Shown here in pieces: positions 33,976 to 44,984 of a stretch of DNA of 64,000 nt (the first letter of the stretch is position 1; each line of letters starts with the position of its first letter). The position numbers were made by a program, and so were the translations under genes. The notes below the pieces were generated by a model. The model did not search any database. It was not told where the DNA came from and worked only from the letters and a program-made list of their open reading frames with translations. Source of the stretch: Sarcophilus harrisii (lineage: Eukaryota > Chordata > Mammalia > Dasyuromorphia > Dasyuridae); NCBI RefSeq assembly GCF_902635505.1, contig NC_045427.1:503700665-503764664 (forward strand). The letters are read 5' to 3'.

Positions 33976-35825
33976 GAGCAGCTTGATCAGAGATCCTAAA
34001 CCTTACGGTACAAAACATTATAAACACAAACTTCTGAGCAATTCATTGGGGACTGAGAACTTCTTCCATGAGTAAGGTATGCTCTAGATGTGCCTCATGT
34101 CCTGACATGTAAGAAGGCTATGGATTTAGCATCCACATGTTCAGTCCAACCTCAGGGTCCCAGGTGCCATAGTTTATCATCTGCTATCTCAAGCATTTCA
34201 GAATCATAAGAGATAAGAGAAGTGATTGGACAAATCATTTCACTTCTCTCGGTCTTATTTTTATCATCTAGAAGATAAATAGGTTGTAATAAATGGCATC
34301 TCCCATCCTATTTAGTTGTAAAAGTATGGTCTTTGGAATCCAGAAGGAATTAGAGAGGAAGTTGAACTCTTCCCCCCCAAAAAAGCAAGAAAGAGCCTAA
34401 GTTTCAGACCAAGGCCTGATCCAGGAGCAGTCCATGAGAAACCCTAGTTAGCCCAGAAGGCCCAAGAGTAGCTGCATCCTGAAAAAGGTCCTCAATTGGA
34501 AGCAGATTGTCATTCCTGAGATCAAGACTCTTCAAGGCACTCATTTGAGACTTATATGAGATTGGGAGGTTACATTAAATCATTTTGGGGCTTTTTTCTT
34601 TGTCTTTTCCATGTTGTTATCCTTCTGATATGTTTGTGGTTAGCATGTTTGCAAGGGTGGAGTTGAGTTATTCATATTATACAGATTTTTCCAGGATTCT
34701 GGGTAGGTTCAGGGCAGAGAACTATCCAAGTAATCCAAGCAACGAAAAAGTTCAAAGAAACAAATGGGGATTCAAGATCCTATTTCAGCACACTTCATCT
34801 AAGTGTTTGTAGTTATACATAACAAAAAGACAGAGGAAAGCAAGCAAATTAAAAACCACTTTTTGGGAAAAACTATCTTTGAGATTTTATACATCTATAT
34901 ATTCATATTATATATATATATGTATTCATATACATCTATGAATTAATTTCCCAGAATTAATGCTTCTCAGTTAGCTTCTTGAAGTTTGGGAGTTATTTGT
35001 AATCTCTCCCCTTCAGGAAGCTTCAGTAGGCTTGGCTAAGCTACTAATTCTATTTAAAGGAGGCAAAGACAAACAACTCCTGAGAAAATTGGAAGAACCA
35101 AAGAAAGCTGTGTTTGCGGGTGTGGCTGTGGCTATTAGGAAAGAGTTGGCTGACTGTATAAAGCATCACTTCACTCCTAGTTTAGAATGGAAAATGAAGA
35201 GGTTAGACCAGAAGCCTTCTAAAATCACATTCAGCTCTTAAGAATTGATGATTCTATGAACTACAGATAAGAGGGAAAGACAAAGAAATCAAGCAGAGAG
35301 TAAGGAAGAAAAAGGGGAGAAGAAAGCAAAGGCAATCAAACAAAAGAGGTAAATAAGAAAAGAAAGTACTGGAGAAAGAGCTTAACCAATGCTGGTCAAT
35401 TATAGAAAAAAATATAAAAACAAAGACAAAAAAGGCCAATGACAATCAAAAATTATGTAGGGAAAAGTTGCAAAACAAAATAAAAAAATACTTTGTCATT
35501 ATATGAATGGGACAGAGTGGGAGAGTGGAAGTTTGAACCAAGAAATATTCAGATTTTCTCATCCACTAAAATAGGAAGAGTGGCCTATTCAATAGATTTT
35601 AAAAAGAATGATTCCACTTTCTGGCTCTGAGTTTCCTTTGATGTAGAACATGTGGCTGGCAGCTCTCTCCTTTTTTGGAATTTCCCTGAAGAGCATATTC
35701 CCCATAGCTCAAAGTCCTAACTTCCCATTCTGTTTTTGGAACATGTGTGGGGATGAGTCTGTAGGAGCCATTCTGTGGTATGGACCCAGTTCTATTCCAG
35801 AGGAAAAACTAATTTCTGCTATGTT
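33976..35825. other. No gene; weak MIR piece only
   Basis: A weak MIR/SINE piece lies at 34190-34330 ('caaatcatttcacttctctcggtcttatttttatcatct'). Otherwise no gene or repeat was recognised. The frame at 35032-35241 has no known relative. Confidence 0.4.
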
Positions 35826-35832
35826 TTAATCA

Positions 35833-35834
35833 TG

Positions 35835-35873
<39 letters not shown>

Positions 35874-35887
35874 ATGGCATATATATG

Positions 35888-35935
<48 letters not shown>

Positions 35936-36066
35936 ATATATATATATATATATATAAGATCTATTATGTATGAAAGTCATTTAAAAATGTTAAGTACCAC
36001 TGTTCAGTTATAATTACTATGTTTATATATATATATATATGTACACACACATACACACACATATAT
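35833..36066. repeat. Compound (TG)n/(TA)n microsatellites
   Basis: (TG)n at 35833-35869, (TG)n(TA)n at 35887-35956, and (TA)n followed by (CA)n-like sequence at 36024-36066. The open frame over it is a repeat artefact. Confidence 0.95.
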
Positions 36067-36489
36067 AATTTATCAATATATACTTAAGGATCATGATTTA
36101 AGCAATGTGGGGTTTGGAAGGAACCCCACTGTGCTAACGAGTTCTCCACACGGCAGCAGACATGGAGTTATTGGGACCAAAGAATTCTATCACTTCATAG
36201 TTAATCTGCTGGTGCTATATCTTTCCAAACTCCTTCATTGACAGTCCCATGACCTATCTCCAGTTCTGTATTAAAGCTTTTTTTTTTTTTTTTGGCTTGG
36301 TTAAGACATGTAAAAGCTTGCTTTGGGAACCCACATCTTTTTTTTTTTTTTTTAAACCACAGTGAATTATTAATGTAAGACTGTAGTGTATCTATGGACA
36401 TACCCCCATATATAAAAATAAATACTTCCCTATGGCCCAAGAAGCTGTAGCATGTGCAGCAGCCATCCCCCAGTAAAACCATCTCAGGG

Positions 36490-36725
36490 GATGGGCTAAA
36501 CCAAGTTGAGGATAAGTGACAGGCCTCAAAGCCCTCAGTGAGTTAAGGGATGATCTCCCCTGGGCGAATGTGAAGCCTTCCCTGGGGGATGGGCAGATGA
36601 GAACAATTGGCAATAGCCATGAGGGCAGCAGAAGATGCTGTGGAGCCCTTAGAGTTTGGTCTGCATCCAGGGCCATCCTCATTGGACTTTTGTCCTGTCA
36701 CTGGAAGGGTATGTCACATAATGAC
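36490..36725 (+). repeat. RTE-type SINE-like repeat fragment
   Basis: 'gggggatgggcagatgagaacaattggcaatagccatgagggcagcag' and 'gcatccagggccatcctcattggacttttgtcctgtcactgga' resemble a marsupial repeat whose related 'acttttgttctgtcactgga' is at 44365. Two T runs (36279-36293, 36339-36353) lie upstream. Confidence 0.45.
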
Positions 36726-37105
36726 CTCTTTGATTCCAAAAGCATGCAATTTCAGAGAGAGCAGACAAAATGTCACATGCAAATTTCATAAATATATTCT
36801 AATTTTTATTCATAATTATTACTGAGATATTATACATGAATAGAATTGTTTTTAAAAAAGAAAAAATATTTCTTTAAGTTGCACAATTTAAAATAAATTG
36901 ATGAACACACGAAAACTCCAATAGATACAGGGTTCTCTAGAGGTTTGATCACAAAGAGAAAGGGGGAAAAAACAAAACTTGAACCCCAAAAGACAACAAT
37001 TATAGCCTTATGGGAATAGAATTTTAGGGTCATGAAAACAGCAAGAACATTTGTTAATAGTCCCCGGAAAGAAGATGGTGGTTAAGGAAATCAAGTAATC
37101 TAGAG
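36726..37105. other. No gene; AT-rich
   Basis: AT-rich intergenic sequence; nothing recognised. Confidence 0.35.
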
Positions 37106-37107
37106 GA

Positions 37108-37290
37108 ATTAATTAGTTGAAGGTATTTATTGAACATCTATTGGGTACAAAATACTGGGCTAGGGCTGAGGGAAGGAATAATATGACTTATTATAAAATA
37201 CTAGAATAACATGAATAATAGAATAATATGACTTATTCCTGACTGAAGGACTTTACAGTCAAGTGAGCCCTCAGTTTCACTAGAGAGAAA
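37108..37290 (+). repeat. CORE/MIR-like SINE
   Basis: 'aaggtatttattgaacatctattgggtacaaaatactgggctagggctgagg' with an internal AATAATATGACTTATT duplication. Confidence 0.6.
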
Positions 37291-37629
37291 AGTTGAGAAG
37301 CATGACAAAATGGCCTAGATTTTTGATAATGCTCTACTTTGGAAAAAAAAATAATGAGAACTAGACACTAAAAACCAATAATAAATGAAATCATTTCCAC
37401 CTCTACTATTCAAATTTCTGTGCAAAAGAAAAGAAAAAAATTAGGACATAACTGTATGAAGGGTAGGTGGCAATAAAATAATCTTATGGAGAATACCACA
37501 GAAATGACAACATGGAAAGTGAGGTAGGTGTTCTACAGGATAACATATTTACTATATCATATATATGTATATATGGGATATATCTTATATGAGGATAAAT
37601 AACCTTCATTGCTTTGCAAGGATTATCTT

Positions 37630-37712
37630 TTTTTTTTTTTTAATAAAATAGCATTCTATTACATTCATATACCACAATTTGTTCAGCCATTGCTGAATTG
37701 TCTAAAAAGAAA
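37630..37712 (-). repeat. L1 fragment, antisense
   Basis: Reversed L1 ORF2 end: 'ttctattacattcatataccacaatttgttcagccattgctgaattgtc'. It is cut by the LTR that follows. Confidence 0.6.
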
Positions 37713-38160
37713 CTGAAGGTGATAAGGTTTAGATTTAGGGAACCAAAATGAGATTAGGGTTTCTGGTGGTCAGGGAGTTAAATGATAAGGTCTAGTGTCA
37801 GGTTCAGGGTTCAGGGAACCAAATGGAGAGGTTTGGCTCCCCTGCAATCCCTTGGGATTCAACGCAAGGATAGAGAGTTTTGGGGACTCCCTTCAGGTGG
37901 CACAGAGGTTCTCTGTAAAAGAATTTACAGACCTGAAAACCTAGATTGATAAAAGAAGTTTATTATGGCGATTGGAAGTAAGGTTAGAAATCCTGACAGA
38001 GAGGCATAAAGTCTGGTTAGGAAATAGGTGAGGATAAAGAGAGGATACCACTTATCTGATTCCCTGGGGCAGTCTCTCACTGAGGAAGGGTTGTAGGAGA
38101 TTTTCTCCTTCAAGAATTTTTAGAGTTTTGGAGTCCCCTCTTCAAAGGTACATTCTTTTT
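37713..38160 (-). mobile_element. LTR fossil, ERV1-like, antisense
   Basis: Nonrandom LTR-like sequence interrupts an L1 remnant. A reversed polyadenylation-type signal (TTTATTA at about 37959) and the phrases 'gataaggtctagtgtcagg' and 'gaaatcctgacagagaggc' match a marsupial ERV1-type LTR as I recall it. No internal genes are recognisable. Boundaries approximate; a relict. Confidence 0.4.
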
Positions 38161-39380
38161 TAATTCTCCCCTTTAGTATCAAGAAATTCATTTTGCTTGC
38201 AGCTATTCCTTCTCTAGCATCATCTTCCCTCTTGGCATCCTTCATAGTCTGCTTTTTTCCCAATTGCATATGTGTTAAACTCTCCTTTGTCCACTTCACT
38301 TTAAGTAGGGTTCATCTGAGACCTACTTCCTCCACTCCTTCTTCTATGTTTGTATATTATTCTTCTTGTATACTCCATTCATGAGAACTAGCAAGTTCTT
38401 TTTTTTTCTACAATAGTATATTCATTCTACAAATCCTAAGAACAGAATCCACCTATGACAATGACTGCTTCCTTATTCACTTCCTTCAATAATTTTTGAA
38501 AACATTAAAGCTTTGAAAAGACATTTGTTTCTTCATCTTCCAATACATTAACACTGTAGCATCATAAGAGTTCTGTCCAACTGCTCACATAAATTTACCT
38601 TTCCTTTGCTGGATTGTTTATATTTCAAAGTTCCTACTCAGCTCTGGACTTTATTATAAATGTTTTGAAGTCCTCTGCTTCATTAAGGATCCATTCCCCA
38701 CTCAGCTTTCCCCAAACTGATCTATACTTAACTTTTCAGGGTACATTATTCTTGAATCTTTTGTTTTTTGGAATATTACATTCTATAATTTCTCATTTAT
38801 AAGACAAGATGCCAAGTCTCATGATCCTGACTGCTTCCTTGGTTCCTGAACTTTTTATATGTTTCTAGAATTTTTTCTTTATAAAGGAGCTCTGGTTTTG
38901 GTTATGAAATTTCTGGGACTTTACCTTTTGGAGTACCTATCAGGAAGTAATATAGACTCTTTATATATTTACTTTTTTCTCTGGTTCTAATAAATCTAGC
39001 TAATTTTCATTTGATCTTTTGAAATGTACTGTCTAAACTTTATTTTTTAATCACAGTTTTCAGGAAGTTTAATTATTTTTATATTATTAATCTTTGATCT
39101 ATTTTCCAGGTCAGTTTTTTTAAAATGTCATTTTCATTTTTTTCCTTTTAAAAATCTTCTAATTTTAATATTTCTTGTTGTCTCAAAATCTTTAATGCCT
39201 GTATGATCTATACTAGTTTTCAGGGAGTGTTTGCTTTGGTAAATTTCTCCCTCATTAGTTTTTATTTCATGTTTTAGCTCTTGCTTTGTTTCTTCATAGT
39301 ATTCTTAGGTTAGTTTGTTTAAAAAAATTCATTTTTTAAAGTTTCTGCTTAGGTTGTATATGTCTCACATTTAACCACCC
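38161..39380 (-). repeat. Possible old L1 5'/ORF1 region, antisense
   Basis: 38850-39340 is T-rich, with phrases such as 'tcttgttgtctcaaaatc' and 'ttttccaggtcagtttttt' that fit a reversed L1 ORF1-side region. The rest is unassigned. Confidence 0.3.
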
Positions 39381-39382
39381 CC

Positions 39383-39389
39383 ATATATA

Positions 39390-39445
<56 letters not shown>

Positions 39446-39452
39446 TATATGT
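39383..39452. repeat. (TA)n(CA)n microsatellite
   Basis: A long TA run followed by a short CA run. Confidence 0.95.
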
Positions 39453-41230
39453 ATGTAAACAGAGACTCAGAAGTCCCTGTTGTACTGTTTTGAGAAGGTA
39501 GTAAAAGATCCTGAAAATTCAACATTCTGAACTAGATCCAGTGGGGCCTAGCTCTGAGAGGTGTTTATCAGCTCAGAAATCAGAATCACCCAGAACAAAA
39601 CCAAGTTCAATGACCCTAAGCAAGGCTAAACCCTAACTAAAATTAGTAGGGGGCTGAGCCTAAGCCTGACGGCAAAGCTTCAATGTGAGTAAATTAAAAA
39701 AAAAGAAATAAAAAAAAACAAGTTTGAAAAATTATTCCAAATCTAAAGATACTTCAAAAGAAGAGTTACTCTTCTTATTACTCTTATGCTTCTTGCTCAC
39801 CACTTGCCCAGTTTGGGATGAAGTTATGTACTATAGTTTCTCATGGGTTTTCTTGGTATTTATTGGTACTGTGGGAACTTCAGGGTTTTGCTGGAGTAGG
39901 TATGTGGGAACTGGGTGATTTACTTAGGCAGTTATCTTGGCTGAAATACATGTTGTGTCCCTGAAAGAAGTATTTTCTGATACTTCTGAGGGCTTCTTTT
40001 TCTGTTTGGAATGACAGTTGAATTGGACTAAAGGGATAACCCAGGAAATGTGTACCCAGGCTCCCCTGGAAACTTAGGGAGATTTCAGAGACATAGTGAC
40101 TCAGGGCTTGGGTCCTTTGGGGATAACAAACTTCCTGGCTTACTTCTAGCCAAACGGTAGCTCAATAATCCTAGCTAAGAGTGGGACTTGGGATGACGAA
40201 GCCCTTCTTGGTTACTGAGCAGGAAGAATAGATGACTCATTGGGTATTTTATGAGTGACCCCACCCTCAATTCCAATCTTCCCTTTTGGCTTCAGATTCT
40301 GTCTGTCAGAACTGTTTCAAAGTCATTTATGGAGGAGGGGCAATTTGCCCTATTTCCCACTGTGGCTGCCATGGGAAGATATGGGAGATAAAATATTTTT
40401 GTCTAGGAGAGACTGAGACTGGGTGTGGGTTGAGTATTTTGGGCTTGTTTTCTTCCTGAACAAGCATATATCTGAAAATCAATGTGTCTAGGCTTGGAGG
40501 TAATCTTAGGAGTCCAGAGACCTGGAGATCTAGGTCTTTTGGGTTGGAGTTGAGACTAAAAAAAGACTCCATAGCAACTACTCCAATGCTCTTGGAAAAG
40601 ACCAACAAGCAAGTGGCTCCCAATCCTTGCTACTCTTGGTGAAGGATAAGGACTTTGAAGGATAGCAAAGAGCCAAGATACAATGTAAAATTATATATAT
40701 CATATATTGAGTCCCCTAGCTTCTAATGATAGTGGGGCTATCCCCAGAGAGGCTTGGCATAAAGTGACTGGAAGAGGAGAAAGGGCACTGGGACTTTACT
40801 GTCTTAGAAATACACCTTGGTTACATGTTCCCTAATTGTGTCTCAATACTACTGGACTTTCTGATAATTCCTACCTTTCCCACAGGTATCATATATACCC
40901 ACACAGTGGCAGTGTGTCCGAGATTTATGGGCGGTAATGTTTTATACTTTTTTTGTTTCTGTCATCTTAGTGAATGCCTTTTCTTTGAGCTGTGACTATT
41001 GGCTGATAATGAAAAGCTCACTGGTGGGAGTTTTCTACAATGATGTTTAGTAGTGTAGCTCTGAAGAATGTTATTTTAACCATAAATAGTTGCTCCCTGG
41101 TGTCTCAACCTGTAAATCTATGAGTGACAATTGAGGAGCCAACTGAGAAGGGATGCTATAATTTTAATCAAAAGCCCATAAAGTGAAGGATGAATTGATG
41201 GCAGATAGCTGAAGCTCAGAAAGTTGTATA
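39453..41230. other. No gene or clear repeat
   Basis: Moderately G+C intergenic sequence with short frames (for example 40327-40623 minus, 98 residues) that have no recognisable domain. Confidence 0.4.
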
Positions 41231-41231
41231 G

Positions 41232-41492
41232 GGCAGTGATAAATATAGTACTGAGGAGCAGTTAGGTATAGAGAACAGAGAGCTGGGCCTGGAATCAGGA
41301 AGATGAATTCAAATTTTGTTTCAGACACTTAGTAAGCAGTATAACCTTGGGCAAGTCATTTAACCCTGTTGTCTCAGTTTTCTCATCTGTGAAAAGAACA
41401 GGAGAAAGAAATGGTAAACTATTGCAAAGAAAGCTTAAATGGGGTCATGAAAAGTCAAGACACAACCAAAGGACAATACAAGAGAACTAAAG
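41232..41492 (+). repeat. tRNA-derived marsupial SINE, long form
   Basis: Full-length layout: 'gaggagcagttaggtatagagaacagag', 'gaatcaggaagatgaattcaaattttg', 'gcaagtcatttaaccctgttgtctcagttttctcatctg', 'aatggtaaactattgc', 'ggggtcatgaaaagtcaagacacaacc'. Confidence 0.88.
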
Positions 41493-42905
41493 ATTAGATG
41501 GACAAGAATAGAACTAAATGCCATAAAAGTGGAGGAACCAACCTAAATCTTGACTTTCTGTAATACTGAGTCATGCACACTGTTCAGGTAAAGTGGGGGA
41601 GAGGAGGTTGACTCTGTCATGCCCTGAGTCACACTAGACAGTATTATAATGTTGAAGGACTGTGTAAGTTCCCTATGGGAAATGGAAATTTTTTGGATTA
41701 GAATTTTTAGGTTTAGCTGAGCCTTTTCTTTTTGTTACAGTAAAAAATTGTTTGGTTATGTAACCCAGCCCGCTCATATCATGTGCCTTTCCATTGCCCT
41801 CTGTGTGATACTCATTTTTGGTTCTTCAGAGGCAGTGGTGTTCCATGTCTCACTGCCAAAGAGAAACACAGGCAAATACCAGTATTGAAAAGGTAGGCCA
41901 CTAGAAAGAATCAAATACAAGTAGCACAACTTTAAAGTTACAGGTTTGTTATATTTAAAAGAAAAGCAGTTGTACATAACACAGATCCAATTTTATATTC
42001 AATATTATTCTTGAGTTATACTAGTTATGTGGAAATGTCTATTTTATTTGGTGTTGAAGTTGAGGGTAAAAATTTTAAAAATATATTAGTCTTTGCTTTC
42101 ATAAGATATTTAAGGTTGGTGTGAGTTTAGAAATTTCCCTAAAGTAAGTTATTCTGTTCTCTTCCAACTCTGGGCCTGGCTAATTGTCCATATGTGTTTC
42201 CTGTCCCAGATATGTATACTGCTGGACACGCTTTATAGAGTGTTCTTCAAGACATTGAAATCTGGGCAACTGACATTCTTCCCTCCCATGTGGGAGCAGA
42301 TGTATGGGACTCCTGTGAGGGTAGATGGGCTAAATGTCCTTGAATGATTATAAATCCCTTCCAGGAGACTTCTGTAAACATAGGCCATCCACAAACAAGA
42401 GCACTTCACCACCTATCCTTCCTCAACCAAGATAATTCACTGGATTCTCCTCTATCAAATATCTTTGGCAAACAGACATCTTCCTTTTTCATACTTTGCC
42501 TGATGTTTATTATCACAGCGTTACTAATCAGGGTAATCTTTGTTGTAACATGCTAGGAATCCTGTATAAACTTGGTGTTTTGATGGGAGACATCTTTCTA
42601 CAAAAGAGCTTATAATGTGGTGGTTATTCTACTGAATCAGATACTTTTTTGCATAATAAACAATAAGTACAACTGGTTATTATATCTTCTGCAATTTTTG
42701 ATTAATTGAGGTGGCAAAGATATGATACACTGTTTAATGTCAATTGTGAAAATCTACTTGCTCGCTTCCTATTAATATCATCAAAGATATATTTTTTTAA
42801 ATTACATGAAAAATTACAGTGACACATAAAGATAGTTTTCAACATTTTTTATAAGATTTTGAGTTCAAAAAATTTTTTTTCATCTAAATCAGTTAACAAT
42901 AAAAA
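41493..42905. other. No gene or clear repeat
   Basis: AT-rich towards 42650-42900. No exon or familiar repeat recognised; it may contain old LINE debris. Confidence 0.35.
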
Positions 42906-42911
42906 AAAAAG

Positions 42912-43075
42912 TCAGCAACAGTCAACAAGCATTTATTAAGTGCTTACTTTGTGTTAGGCGATGGGCTAAGTGCTGGGCTAAGTTTTAAGAAACTTATATT
43001 TAATTGGGAGAGAAGGGGAAGAGTAAAGATAGCAAATAAAAGTGAGCTGAAAAGATTGGGGGAAGATGACAGAGA
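42912..43075 (+). repeat. CORE/MIR-like SINE
   Basis: 'agtcaacaagcatttattaagtgcttactttgtgttaggcgatgggctaagtgctgggc' followed by 'taattgggagagaagg'. Confidence 0.75.
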
Positions 43076-43599
43076 ATGTCCTGAGATGAGTCAGTGGTGC
43101 AGCCTGAAGAGATATGGAGCCTCCACGGACAAGGTCTCCTTAAATTGGAATTTCTATGAGTCTTGGGCACTCTCTCATTTCTTTTTGATTTATACTCTTC
43201 CAGAAGTTTCTCCCCATGCTCACTTGTCAGACATTTGAATAAAAGCATTAATGATTGAAATATAATTAAATAATTACTTTGTGCCAAGTGCTAGTGCTAG
43301 ACAAATCCAAAAGCCAACTGAGTTCTGATACCCTACCAGTACATGTAGGGGAGTGGTGGCCAGTGGGGAGGGACTTTGGTTCTAAAAAGGTAAGTTATGA
43401 AAAGTAAGACCAAAGTTGAGACTGACAGAAGTCTATCCAGGAATGATAAACTTGATTTGATTATAAGTTTCAGGACTGGAGAAGGGAGTTAGGGGATATG
43501 GAAAGTAAAGAGGAAAGAATATATCTGCAGAAGCAAGGCACAGAAGAGATGAACAAAGAGTAAGGGATATTTTGAAATAGTGAACCAGGAAAGGCAATC

Positions 43600-43995
43600 A
43601 CTTTGAGCTTTGCATTAAAGTCATCAAGTAATAAAATGTTAATCAGATCTGGAGGGTCTTAGCAAGTTCTTCATAGTTTTTCTTTACCAGTTCATCCTCA
43701 GCAAACAGTGTTGGTATATAACGCTGCAATTATTTTCTTGGTTCTCTTTCTGCAAACATTTACCATTAGTATTGCAATACATGATTATCAAATGTACCAT
43801 GAAATAATTCTAGTAGCTTGGGATATATGATTAATCCACTTTACTAACTCTTTTCATTGCTTCTCCAGAAATACCCGAGTCATCCTTTCATTTAGCCACA
43901 ACTTCCTCCTTTCTTCTGGTTTTAGTTGTAACAAGAATGTTAAGGTCTATAATTTAATACAATCTCTCTTGGAGTATATATACTTGTTGGTCACT
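43600..43995 (-). repeat. Non-LTR LINE endonuclease-domain remnant, antisense
   Basis: Read on the minus strand it recalls the endonuclease block of RTE/CR1-type LINEs: an 'IIAALYTNT' stretch, then 'DELVKKNYEELAKTL', then 'LLDDFNA', which fits the usual L.GDFNA motif. Frames are broken. Confidence 0.5.
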
Positions 43996-44164
43996 GGATG
44001 AGGAACTCAGATTTAGATTACCATCAGTATAAATAAAGTTCATTAATGGTCTAAAAATTAAAATTAAATTCTAAGCATCCTCGGTCCTCTTTCTATTCAT
44101 TGTTACTGAATAAGAAAGGGCCACATCACTGAAGGCCATTTAAATTTTTTCTTTGTTTCATGGG

Positions 44165-44512
44165 TTGTCATGACCAAATAAAAACCTGCCACTGAGTAGC
44201 CAGACTACTAGCACTCTGTAACAATCTAGAAAACAAGCTTGCTTTGCTTCCAGGGTTATACTCAAGACCTTTCTGGCCTAGAATGACCTTCTGGAACTTG
44301 CACCCTATTGGTATACCTTTCAGTAGCACAACGCCATCCACTGCATTGTCAGTCACCCCAACTTTTGTTCTGTCACTGGATTTTGAGGACTCTGAAAGGG
44401 AAGATTTTGGGCAATTCTGCCTCACTTAAGTCCAATTCATTATCAGGACATCACCCTATAATATCATTGGTCTTCTTGGAAAGCAAAGGATGAACAACAA
44501 TCATCTCCATGC
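44165..44512 (+). repeat. RTE-type SINE-like repeat with shared tail
   Basis: 'ctgccactgagtagccagactac' through 'acttttgttctgtcactggattttgaggactctg' to the tail 'aatatcattggtcttcttggaaagcaaaggatgaacaacaa'. The tail resembles that of the LINE remnant ending at 15600, as expected for a SINE mobilised by that LINE. Confidence 0.55.
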
Positions 44513-44639
44513 CATGATGAGGCATCAGAGTAGGACTTGAGATATGACATGATAACTGAAATGTACAAGATTAAGGAATTCTTTACTCTGACATGCAGCA
44601 ATGGTTGAAAAATATATAACAGATAAGTTCAAGAAAATT

Positions 44640-44950
44640 TCAGTTAAATAGTTTAGGGGGCTTTTTTTTTTTTTTGGAGGGGGTAGAATTTGCTAATTTG
44701 GAACAATCTTGTTTTTCAATGGTATGAAAAACTTCAGGTAAGGAAATTTTCCTTCTACCACCCAGAAAGGTAACTCCTCTGTAATTTATAATCTTCAAGT
44801 TGTCAGTGGGCCCCGAGAGGATATAACTTGCTAATAGTAAATTAGCTACTACACAGCAGTCTGAACTTGACCCTGTCTTCCTGACTTCTAAGCTATCCTC
44901 CATTTATTAAACCATGCTATGTCTCAAAGAGATGTTAGACCTTTAAGTAA
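44640..44950. other. No gene; T run
   Basis: A T run at 44662-44675; the minus-strand frame at 44640-44903 has no known relative. A MIR-like phrase ('gaacttgaccctgtcttcctgacttctaagctatcctcc') lies at 44862-44903. Confidence 0.35.
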
Positions 44951-44984
44951 TTAAGCTTCATTAAAGGAGTAAGAGAGTTGATTC

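Noticed and set aside
35775-35957. 60-codon frame
   Set aside because: Translation of TG/TA microsatellites only.
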